From Adenanthera pavonina (lineage: Eukaryota > Streptophyta > Magnoliopsida > Fabales > Fabaceae), in contig JAIVEN010000001.1 in NCBI GenBank assembly GCA_026686845.1, positions 32,232,001 to 32,296,000 of the forward strand: a stretch of DNA of 64,000 nucleotides, read 5' to 3'. Each line of letters begins with the position of its first letter. The stretch's first letter is position 1. This document shows positions 36,300 through 46,557 of the stretch, one piece after another. The notes beneath the pieces are model-generated. The model saw nothing but the letters and a program-made list of their open reading frames with translations, was not told where the DNA came from and ran no database searches. The translations under genes and the position numbers were made by a program.

Positions 36300-37659
36300 T
36301 ATTGGATAAGCTGGCTTTCTAAGAGGGGGTGAATTGGGAAGATTATAATTTTTTAATTTTTTCTGCAAAACGTCAAGAAAGTGAAGGAAGCAAAGAGTGA
36401 TGATAAAACATAGTATAAATGACTAAATAGTATAAGTAGTAGTAGGGAAGAAAAGACTCAGATATTTATCTTGGTTCGGTCTCTCAACTTGACCTACGTC
36501 CAGTCCCCAAGTCACCATTTGAGATTTTCCACTATTCTGCAAGAATTCAGTGGGGCTTCTTGCAAATGCCTCAGTACACAGATGATGCTCTATTTCTAGA
36601 GCTCACACTTTCACTCTTTGCACTCTCACTGAGTGCTTTCCCAATCCCTTGTGATATCCCCTCACAAGAAAATCTTTCTTCCAGATGAAGATAAGATTGT
36701 TTACAATGAATAAACTCTCTTAATCAAAGTGTATATGAAAGTTAAAGTACAAATATTGAAGTACGTGAGAGTAGGAGACTTTTAGTAGATAATTTGGTAG
36801 AGTTTCAGTATTTACATAGTAAAATCATTACCCACATTTTCAAATGAATCTATTGATAGATTTCTGCCCCAATTATACGTTAGAGACAAGATCTAGCCGT
36901 TAGAGATGTTACCCAACGGTTACTCTGAGAAACTATCCCTTTACCAACAGTATTTAATGCTTTTGACACTCAAAGTTCAAATTTCAGTTAGTCAATAGAC
37001 GAATTCACAGAAACCGAAAGTTACAATCTTTAAGGTTGAACTCCCGAAGTTCGTCTCTCATGAAGCAAAATTTTAATTTTCATCTTTAGAAATTGATTCT
37101 ATGTTGGAACATACGAATTTTCATGTTTAAAGTCGTTCTGTTAAGTGTGAATAGTAATTTCAATTTGCTACAGTGCCTTCGAAATTCAAATTCTGGAACC
37201 CCAAAATTCGTCTGTCAAAAGGTGCTTCAATGAGGCATAATAGTTCATCAATTCGAAATTCAAATTTCCATAGGGCAAAGTTCATCTGTCAGAGAGATCT
37301 CTTTTCAGACTTACTTTAAAATTTGAATTTTTGAATATTGTCATTCGTATGTCAACATATCAACACAATAGACTTATAGGCTTTGTTTATGAAATTTGAA
37401 TTTTTAAGTTCAAAGTTAGTCTGTCAGTGAGCAATTTTAAAGCTCTTTTTGAACTTGTTTTCATATGAACTTTGACATGTTCTCAGACGAATTTTTCAAT
37501 TTTCATAAGTCGCATTTTATCTGAAATTCGAATTTTCAAAAGCCAAAGTTCGTCTGTCATTGAAAGCTCTTTCCAGACACGTATCAAAATTCGAATTTCT
37601 CAAGTCAAAATTCAAAAGCCAAAGGTTAGTTTGGAATCATCAAAAAACTTGATTCAACA
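36300..37659 (-). repeat. 5' LTR of Sirevirus B, with internal deletion
   Basis: 1360 bp against 1660 bp for its partner. The missing 300 bp lie near 37610, where the text jumps from the CAAGTCAAAATTC word to the GGTTAGTTTGGAATCATC word close to the LTR end. The minus-strand TATA box reads CTATCAATAG (about 36849-36858), one base off the intact CTATAAATAG of the other LTR. Confidence 0.88.
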
Positions 37660-38431
37660 CCGTCATCTCCTCCCATACTTCCTCTAGGTACTAACAACTT
37701 ATGCAACTACAACTCTTCAAACCATAGTTTGCTTTGTCAATCTTTTTCTGCAAGTCAAAATGTCAACTATACAAGTCCATGCCCACTTTGTTAGCCTCCT
37801 TTAATGGATCAGCATACAAAATCTGCTATCCAATCATTGCTCTTACCTTCCAAAAATCTAGGGGACAGCATCAACATAGCATATGCACTATCCAGCTATG
37901 CGACAAATGGCACAAAGATACCCATGAACATTGAACACTCTCACGATCTAGCGAATAACTACTAATTACCACCCATGGAAAGAACCCTTCCAAACTTTCA
38001 ACAACCTCAACATCCAAAGCTTCCATTGGAATTATTGCGCTTTTCTTCCCAAAGTCAGGAAAACCCCATCAGTAACCAGCAGACAACATGTAGCTACATA
38101 GCAAAACCCAGAGAAACATGTCTAATAAGCGGAAGATACCAAATGACGACGAGCAACACTGAACTCTCAACTACAGAACTAATCACTTTGAGCTTCCAAC
38201 AAACTTCCAGGAGTGACCATAACACCAAATACAATTTATGTTCAACATTGATACAGTCTGTAGCACACAACATAGATTTAAAGCTTCACTTAGGAATCCC
38301 TAGGTAACTCATACAACATCAAGATTATCACTGTAGCATACTTAAACTAAGTAGCCTTGAATGCAATTCAATAACCCAACATGTTTTCAAAAATTGAACC
38401 CATCAAATAAAGTCCAAGTAACGACAATTAC

Positions 38432-39925
38432 CTGTAACAACTTCTCCAAATATCTTTCTTTCCTTCACAATATGCATAAGTTCCCTGAGCTTCATGGTAA
38501 ACACTCTGGAGACTATATTTGGATGGTTTGCTGATGTTTGTGAGTACTTAGCACATTCTCTTCTTATTTCAAGCTAAGCAGGATTACAAGTGAAAGTTAT
38601 AAAAACATCTTGATAATTAGCCCATCTACAAATAGCCATTGGATCTTGATAATTTTGAATTAGATATCGCACTTCTCCTGTGAAGGAAGATGGAAGTATT
38701 ATTCTTTTTCCTATCCTAACAGCCTTAGTCTCCCCTCTCAAAACAACATCAGATAGTCCCTCGTACATGTTAGTCCTAAACTATGTCTAATTTCTTCTTA
38801 TAAACTACAATTGCTATGCTTCAATCATGCTATAAGCATCAACGATAAATTGTTGAAATAATCTACTTGCTTGCAAAAGAATCGAACTTTCACTAGATCT
38901 CATCATTAATTTATATGCAATAAATTCATAGATGCTAACAAACTGCCTCCTCAATTTTTTCCCAAAAGATGGAGAATAGAGCTGAATGCTAGTTTCATAT
39001 CCACTAGATCCATATGGAAATATAATAGGATATTGTAAAGGAAGATAACTCTTGTGTAATTCATTTATTCTTTAAATCGCCCGAATCTTTCTCTATGATT
39101 ATATCCCTCTCAATATATGAATAATCAAAATCACCAACAATTAAAGTGACCACATTGGATGAGCAAGTCTGTTCATACACCTTACCATATTCACCAATTC
39201 TATTTATCAATCGTACCTTGACATCAAGATGTTCACCACCCTTAATCATTTCAGCTGCCATCCTATATTTTTTAACATATAAATTAAAAGTATCTAGTGA
39301 ATCCATGATACTTCTCATGATGTCTTGATCAAGTTGACAATCAATATCATGAGACCTGATGATGCAAATCAGAAAGCCATAAGCAAATAGAAAACTGATT
39401 TTAAAATTTTAAAATTAAGTGGGAGAATGTAAAAGATCTTATAGTATACCTAATCGCTATTATACGATTGTTAACTTTATGTTGGATATCATACAAATAC
39501 AATTGAGAATAGACCACACGAGACCAAGGTGGTGGCAATGAACTACCAATTAAATGGTAATTCTGCCCAGAGAAAACAAAACTATATGGGCCAGCACCTG
39601 AGAAATGCCTTATCTACCTGCCCATAGAAGTAAAAGAAAACATGTTATTACAAGCCAGAATATTTTTCAAAAAGTTCTTAGAATCAGGGGACCCCTTGTA
39701 AAAAAAAAGATTATGCAAGTATTTAGGGGGATTTGTCATGGGAAGTAACCTTATTTTCCCTTGTGAACAACACAAGGAAAAAACAAGTTCAACAGAAGTA
39801 AAAACACGTTTGGATCTTTCATTATACCACATCATAGCACCACAATGCTTGTACTCTTATGCAAGATCTCCTTCATCAATATATCTCACATCACCTAGTA
39901 AAATAAGGTATTCTCTTGGGTAACA
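38432..39925 (-). pseudogene. Helitron Rep/helicase protein, N-terminal fragment
   Basis: Degraded N-terminal half of a plant Helitron replicase, read on the minus strand. In order: YIDEGD and HCGAMMWYNER, a zinc-finger-like start (39910-39815, a stop where the first Cys of the pair belongs); NPPKYLHNLF and NNMFSFTSMG (39720-39615); VKVRLIN and LIVGDFD with ERDIIIE (39230-39080); then the Helitron_like_N block with RIILPSSFTG, YLIQNYQDPMAICR and FITFTCNP (about 38710-38575). After one TAG it continues as LEIRREC, VSRVFTMKL and FGEVV to a GT donor at 38431. The HUH catalytic His pair (normally in LPHAH), the catalytic Tyr and the whole helicase are absent. Non-functional. Confidence 0.85.
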
Positions 39926-42900
39926 CCATCAATCATCATTAATTATTAATTACTGTTCCTATTATTACTATTATTTGGTGAAAAAACCTTTTCACCTAGC
40001 AAATTAAGCTCTATTAGCTAACAGATACTAACACATAATATTCACACAGATATAAATAAAAAAATAGAGTGTGAAAAGCTGCAAACTAAACTCGATAATA
40101 ACATAAACATATTTGTTACTAATTTTAAATCATAAACAAAATGATTTTACATCAACTTAATAAAACAGTGGCAAAATATATGCTAAATTAAAAATCTAGT
40201 GACTCTCATAGTGATAGTAATGCAAAAGGAAAAAAAAGAAGGACAATCATCGAAATGTCCAAGAAGGTTGCTACATGTAACAAAAGGGACATTGCTCGAG
40301 CAAATATTTCTAATCACATAATCATGAGGATCTTCATGGAAGTTGCCAAATTCAGTAGCCATTCTTTCTCCCATGACTGCAGCACCTCTTTCACTATGCA
40401 CACCACAAAAGCCTACACTCAAAAGAAGGCAGACAGAAAAAAAAACACATGAGCCATCCAAACCCTGCATAGCTACTTTACTTAAGAATGCAGAACATCA
40501 CCATCAGCCCCCATCACAAAATCCTCATCAGCCTCTCCTAACTTGAAACAAATGATACAGATCATCATGCATGAATAAGCGAGAAGAAGAAATAGTAATG
40601 CAAAAATAAGTGAGAGAAAGAAAAGAAAAATTAAATGAGAAAATATACACACAACACCTCTTAAAACACATTGATCTAGGACTAATCCTTCATGGAGAGT
40701 CTCCATTGGCAAAAAATAACTCTATCAAAGAAACACATATCAATGAACAAAATCTTTAAAACACATAGACAAATCCAAAAAGCAAACAATGAATCACCGT
40801 GAGAATACCATTTGGATGCTGCTTTCTCTTGGAATTCATCATGCAAGTTAATATTGCATAAATCGAACTCAAAAAGAAAGGACAAAGGAAAAAAATTGGA
40901 CCCTACCAAAATGAAAAATATCACAAAAATGAAAGAACATAACAGCTAATAAGGGCAACAATTTCAAATTGACACTGACATCATGATGATCATTATGCCA
41001 CATCATCCCTACAAAGTCAAACTTATTATATTTCTCACATCTCTAGCTCATTCCTTCTGCCCTACTATATATATAGGAAAACTTGCATACCTTCGAAATT
41101 TTAATACTAACACTGGCAACCTCCTTACTCATAATAAAAGGTGTGAATAATAATGGAGGATTTAACCTAAATTACAAAAAGGGGCAGTTTTTTCATAAAG
41201 GGAAAAAATTATATGCTGCCATATACACCTCTCCAAATTTTACCCATCACTAATTGTCTGCTACTTGTCCCTAACAACTATGATGATACTGAATAAAAAA
41301 GGGCATTTTTTATACATAAAAATAATAATTAATTATTAAATTATCATCATCATTAATATGGAATAAAGTAGCAGCTTTTTTCTCATAAGTGGAGCCACTA
41401 ACCTTGACTTTCGTGGGCTTCACAACACATGGTGGAAAAGGAGGGCAAATATATGGCATAATAAAACTGGAGTTAAATTAAATTAAATGAAATTAGGTCA
41501 AACTAAATGAAGAAACGAAAGGGCGACAATGTCATCAGCATAATGCTAGGAACAGTGATCGTTGGATCCTCTTTCAATAGATTTATAGACTAGAGGGGTG
41601 CAGGCTCATGGCTAAGGAAGGCCCTTTTTTTTTTACTCTGCATTGCTGTGTTGACAAGGTTTTTGTGATAGTTGTCATTGTCTGTTGGGTTGGGAGATAG
41701 TTTCAATTGGATCCACGGAATTGAAAAGTTGTTTAATGAAAAGGTGGTCTAATTATCTGCATTTTTTTTTCCTTTAGGTGTACTCATGAATGGTTAATGG
41801 GCTTTGACTCTTTCAAGAAAGGAAAGTTAATTTTCTGAATGACTAATAAAGGAATCACAAAACAAAGTTTGATAAGCAATTAGGAAGTATGAAAGGGCAA
41901 CAGAAAAGTTAGAGTTATTTCCATTGTTATTTAGTGGTAATGCTTTTTTAATTTTGCTATCTAGATGGGTTGCTTTTCTTCAATGTATATGATTGTATTT
42001 TGTCACATCATTCTTTATTGTGCTTGTAGGTATGTTACATTGTTAGCTAGTAGAAAAATAACTTCTTTAATTTTAACTTGTTGATAGATTTCATTTTATT
42101 TTTAAACGAATTGTTTATTCTTAAATGACTGGATAATTTTGATATAAATCAATATGGTATTGATATTTGAAAAGATAATAGTCAGAGCTAATTAATTTAA
42201 ATAGCAATTGGAATGAAACCATTGAGGTTCAAGCTTTTTTTTTTGTCTTGATTGGTAATTTTAATGAATTAGTTGGAAATTTTTTACCTAGATAAAGTAA
42301 TTATGTAAAATAAATTCTAAATATGGTATTAATGCCTAAGACTTCGTAAGCTACGAAATTAAAAAGAGAGGAGAATAGGTAGGAGATTGATAGGGTAAAA
42401 TTGAGAACTGACAAATTGTCTTTTAAAGTAGATGAGGTGAAGATTAGCTATATAGTGATAGAGACACATACATATATATATAATGACGTGTTGAGAAAAA
42501 AAAACGATGTGATAATGAAGGCGATAACTTATGGGAAATAGTTAGTCGAAACATATGCTAGAAGCAATGTTTGTCCTTATATACCATTCTCAACAGTTAT
42601 TACTTGTAAAGGATTCAAAGAATATGGAATTTAAAGCGAGAGAGAGAACTTTTTTATCATTGATTTATATTTTCAACCATTCGGAACATGTTTTGATATA
42701 TATAATTCTAAATAGTCAGGCCATTTCTTTGAAAATTTTGAATTTTCATAGTCTTTTCCATGTATTAATAATTTATAATATTAATTTCATTCATCCTTAT
42801 CAAGTTATTTCAGAATACTTCCTCATGTTTTAAATATAAGTTACCTTGTAGTGAGTTTTCATGGTCCAAAATACAAGTCAGCTCCTAGAATTTTTGCATT

Positions 42901-43071
42901 ATTGAATGTCTATTTTTCAAATATGAAAGAAATTTTGGATTTATAGGGATGAAGGTTGACAATTAATTAAAGGCAATTCTTGAAAATTATATATTTTGCT
43001 ACAAATTTAATTAGCTTTTAATTATTTTTATTAATCTATGTGAAGTGGATAATAGTGACTTATATTTAACG
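39926..43071. other. Mostly non-coding; possible exon-like pieces on the minus strand
   Basis: On the minus strand, 40415-40245 (GFCGVHSERGAAVMGERMA onward) begins after a TGTAG acceptor-like site and looks protein-like. Short pieces near 40830 (HDEFQEKAASKWYSHGD) and 40530 (LGEADEDFVMGADGDV) look similar. I do not recognise the family. They could be exons of a captured or resident gene. The rest, 40950-43071, is AT-rich with no supported frame. Confidence 0.3.
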
Positions 43072-43189
43072 ATTAACCACTTAAATCTTTGTTGAAACAA
43101 GGGATACATCCATACAAGAAAGTGAATACAATTAACCACTTAAATCTTTGTTGAAACAAGGGATACATCCATACAAGAAAGTGAATGTA
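43072..43189. repeat. 59 bp tandem duplication
   Basis: The unit starting ATTAACCACTTAAATC at 43072 is repeated immediately at 43131 with almost no differences, so the duplication is recent. It lies directly upstream of the RNase H-like fragment. Confidence 0.85.
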
Positions 43190-43200
43190 TGCATTAATTT

Positions 43201-43492
43201 GAAGGAGGACTTGAATCTTGCCATATGAGAGATTACTCAGAATCATTGGTTGACTCTCACATTAAAAATATGAAAGAGTTAATTATGCACAACTAGTTAA
43301 TTTTTTATGATCATATGTTTAGAGAAGCCAATACATATGCAAATGCACTTGATCACCATGCTCACAAAATGCACAAAATGGATATGAATTTTGTTTTTCT
43401 AATGATACCATCTCTCAAAAGGTCTCAATTTTTTTATATGCTAACATGTGCAACGAGTATCATGCCTCTTTTTTACCAATATGAGTATTAGC
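43201..43492 (+). pseudogene. RNase H-like (RVT_3) fragment, LINE-type
   Basis: One frame reads ESLVDSHIKNMKELI, a TAG, then DHMFREANTYANALDHHAHKM, and closes at a TAG at about 43492. This matches the end of plant LINE-type RNase H domains, whose last motif is (H)xxREaNxxADxLAxxA. The Asp of AD is Asn here. Only the C-terminal third is present. It could also come from a domesticated RNase H-like gene. Confidence 0.5.
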
Positions 43493-43634
43493 GATCATTG
43501 TTCCTAGCACTATGCTCATGACGGCATTTGCCTTCCCCTTTCCTTATTTTTTGTCTTTTTTACCATCCATTATGAAAAAACAACAATGGACCAAAAAAAA
43601 GAATGACAAGAAAGGACCAAATTAAAACAGTAAG

Positions 43635-45157
43635 CACTACGCTAAAATAGGCTTTTCTTGGCGGTTATTTTGGCCTTTCTTGACAGTTATGAACCATCAA
43701 GAATTTCAGCGCCAAGAAAACTTGAGGTTTTCGTTGGCGGTTTATAACCGCTAACAAATGTCCACTTTCGTTGGCGGTTATATAATAAAACCGCAAAGAA
43801 AAACGATTTTTTGTTTAAAATATTGTTTTATTTTTATTTACTTTCCTAGGCGGTTATTCAAAATAACCGCCAACGAAAGTTTATTTATTTTTTAAAATTT
43901 AATATGTATCTTTTTCTATTCCTTGGCGGTTATTATAAATAACCACCAAGGAATAGACTTACGTTGGCAATTATATTAAATAACCGCCATCGTAAGTATT
44001 AATTTTTTAAAATAAATTTTAACATTTTTATAATCTCACCAACTTGTTTTACTATCAATATGCAGAATTAAATATCCAAAACTCAATAGTTAAAATGTAT
44101 CTAAAACTAAAATTATCCAGAACCAAAAGTTATATTATATCCAACTAATATCCAAAATATAAAATTAATTCTAAAACTATTTTGGAAAGAAGAATTGAGG
44201 GAAGTAAATAGATCTACCAGTCGTGTGATTGTGTAGAGTAACTCGTTGATGGGAGCTAAAAATGGAGTGTTACAATACTGTTACTACAAGTCTGAGGGTG
44301 GTGAAGCCAAAAGCGTGGAAGAAGTGGAAGTGACATTCTAGATGATGCCATTTTTTACACATTGCACTTCACAACCTTGCTTTACTTCATCTTCTTCACC
44401 GGTTCAAGAGTTGGGGAATGGTAATAGATGGCTGATGATACAAATCTTGCCTGCAAAAGAAAAGCCCCTTTCAAAAAGCTTATAAGACTTTATTATAGAA
44501 AATATCTAAAAATCCTTTTCATAAGAGTGATGAGGAAGGAAGAAAGAAGAAAATAATAGGCGAGAGTAATCAAGAAGGATGAAAGAAGAAGAAAGTAAAA
44601 AAAAAAAAAAAGAGGGTGAGAGAACGAGAGGAGAGAGAAAAGAGGAATGGATCTTGCGATGACAGAGGGATGGGATAGAAGAAGGAAAGAGGGAAAGTAT
44701 GAGTAGGTGAAGGATGAAAGAGGAATGGTACAAGAGGTTCATGTGGGGGAGAGAAAAGTAAGGGAATATTAACCTGAACCGTTGGATTTGTTTTTATCAA
44801 TGGCTATACTTATTGATCTGTGCCTTGTGCTTTCTTTAAAATAAATTGCTAAGACTTTTGTTCGCGGTTATATTTATAACCATAAAGAAAAAGTTGACTT
44901 TTTCTTTGCGGTTATAGAAATAACCGCCAACAAAAGTGAGAGTAAATTTTTGTTGGCGGTTATTTTTATAACCGCCAAGAAAAAGTTGACATTTTCTTGG
45001 CGGTTATAAAAATAACTGCCAACAAAAGTCTTGATGTCACTTTTATTGGCGGTTATTTTTATAACCGCCAACAAAAGTCTCCGCCTAATTTTTGTTGGCG
45101 TTTTTCTTGAGAATCCCCAACTATTAGGCGTCAAGAAAAACTATTTTTGACATAGTG
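43635..45157. mobile_element. Non-autonomous CACTA (En/Spm) element, 1.5 kb
   Basis: Begins CACTACGCTAAAA and ends TTTTTGACATAGTG, inverted repeats with the CACTA..TAGTG signature. The flanking triplets are AAG and AAT, a 3 bp TSD with one mismatch. Both subterminal regions (43660-43990 and 44870-45130) are packed with GGCGGTTAT in alternating orientation, as expected for transposase-binding subterminal repeats. The central 0.9 kb shows no transposase. The 44874-45134 open stretch is produced by the repeats. Confidence 0.82.
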
Positions 45158-46552
45158 AATTACACAAAAAAAACTAGATTAATTTTTTTTTATCAAATTA
45201 CATTTCTCATGAATTCAAAATAGTTTTCCAATATGTTTCTGGTTCTACATTCTTATCATATAATTTCTTAGGAATTCAAAATAATTTTTTGATACTCTAT
45301 AATACTTTATTTTCATCTATAAAATATAAATAATTAATTACACAGATGAAAGAAAATAGTTGAGAGTATTGAATTTGTTAAGATTTAAGAATCTATATCT
45401 ATATATAAATATAATTATTTAAAATATATATTTTCCTTTCCCATGAATTTGAAAAATGAAAACAAGAACCGACCAAAATAACAAAAAGGACCCACTTTAA
45501 TTAAAAGTTTATTAATTATTCAAAATATAATTTTTTCCAATGTATTTGAAGTGTTATAATTTCTTCCTTCCATAATATGTGCCATGTTTCAGAAATTTTA
45601 CATATATTTTGGAATTTTATTGATTTTGTTCTATTTTAAAAAGTCTAAATTTGTTCATTTTTAAAAAAATATTGAATGTTTAGTAATATAAAAAAGAATG
45701 AAAACTTGACTATATTGGTCCAGATTAGTCTATCTTGCATCAAAAACCTCCAAAAACATAACATTATGAAAAATTAAATACTCAATAATTGAAATTTTCT
45801 TAATGTTTTTTATATTCGATTTTAATTGAGATTTTTAATGTTATTTTTTAATTCAATGTCATGAATATTATTATTATTGAGATTAATATTAATATGAATT
45901 TTATATTTTCATATTTTTAATATTTTTTTAATTTAATGTCATGAATATTATTATAAATAATATTATTATTGAGATTATTATCAATATGATTTTTTTTATT
46001 TTTATATATAAATATTTTTCAAATTCAAGAGATTTTAGATTTGGGCCAGTTAAGTTATTTCCTTTTTCATCAATTCAATTTCTAATTTCTTAGGGTCCAA
46101 ACATTTAATTTGTTATGCCTTCTATTCAGTGATCTTCTTCCTTTGTTTTACAACGTGCCTTTTGCTCCGTACTAAATGTGATGTCAAAAGTTTTATTTAT
46201 TTGGTTTATATTTATATCGAGTACGGTGTCCCATATGTGAGAAAAGAGCCTACACTTGCTTTATTTTATACTATTTTATATTATTTTTATTTTTAAATAA
46301 AGCAATTTTATATTGATAATGGTTTAATGATTGGTCATCAATTCCCTCCCGTCCACACTCGTACGTTGAGAAAAAAAATGCAGAGGCTTCCTAATTATAA
46401 CATGTATTAGTATTTATTATAATGATTATTATTATTATAATATTGATAGTCCATGTGGACGTGCATTGTTGATGTTGATCAATATTAATAATAGGAATCT
46501 AATAATAATAATAGTGCATTCGAGTGTGTGGATATATTATTAGTGTCATGTG
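45158..46552. other. Non-coding AT-rich spacer with an 80 bp direct repeat
   Basis: No gene seen. The block starting AATTCAATGTCATGAATATT at about 45850 recurs at about 45930 (AATTTAATGTCATG) with small changes, a diverged tandem duplication. AT-rich simple sequence follows to 46552. Confidence 0.5.
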
Positions 46553-46557
46553 ATATT

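Larger units (their letters stand above)
24754..37659 (-). mobile_element. Sirevirus B, inserted in the zinc-finger gene and itself carrying a solo LTR
   Basis: A 12.9 kb element with TSD CCGTC (24749-24753 and 37660-37664), the same family and layout as Sirevirus A. About 2.2 kb of its length is a later solo LTR (30139-32360), leaving about 10.7 kb of its own. Three defects are clear against A: the integrase region is deleted around 34213-34222, the 5' LTR lacks about 300 bp near its outer end, and gag, pol and the third ORF carry stops or frameshifts. Non-autonomous at present. Confidence 0.92.
23852..38307 (+). pseudogene. C2H2 (QALGGH-type) zinc-finger gene with C-terminal EAR motif, split by two transposons
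   Basis: Three segments, 23852-24042, 24679-24753 and 37665-38307, join in one frame once the hAT element, Sirevirus B and one TSD copy of each are left out: 909 bp, 302 codons plus TAA. Segment 1 holds a single plant-type finger, LCAKKFRSSEALGGHM..YH. The second Cys and both His are present; the first Cys position is Tyr. The tail is Ser/Asn/Gln-rich, and the last residues include DLKLHL, matching the EAR repressor pattern DLxLxL/LxLxL seen at the C-terminus of many one-finger plant repressors. Two in-frame stops (TAG 37792, TAA 37963) and the lost Cys show it is a relic. Expected role: nuclear DNA-binding repressor (family knowledge). The true 5' end is uncertain. A captured gene fragment in a Helitron is an alternative to a resident host gene. 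Confidence 0.72.

Noticed and set aside
37975..38307. Stand-alone 110-codon + strand gene
   Set aside because: It is the last part of the zinc-finger frame after the TAA at 37963; upstream codons are in the same frame.
41040..41090. 5' terminus of the Helitron (TCCTATATATATAGTA on the minus strand)
   Set aside because: Only a weak resemblance, with no A/T insertion context and no matching 3' end found.
44874..45134. 86-codon minus-strand ORF
   Set aside because: Created by the alternating GGCGGTTAT repeats of the CACTA element; internally repetitive peptide.
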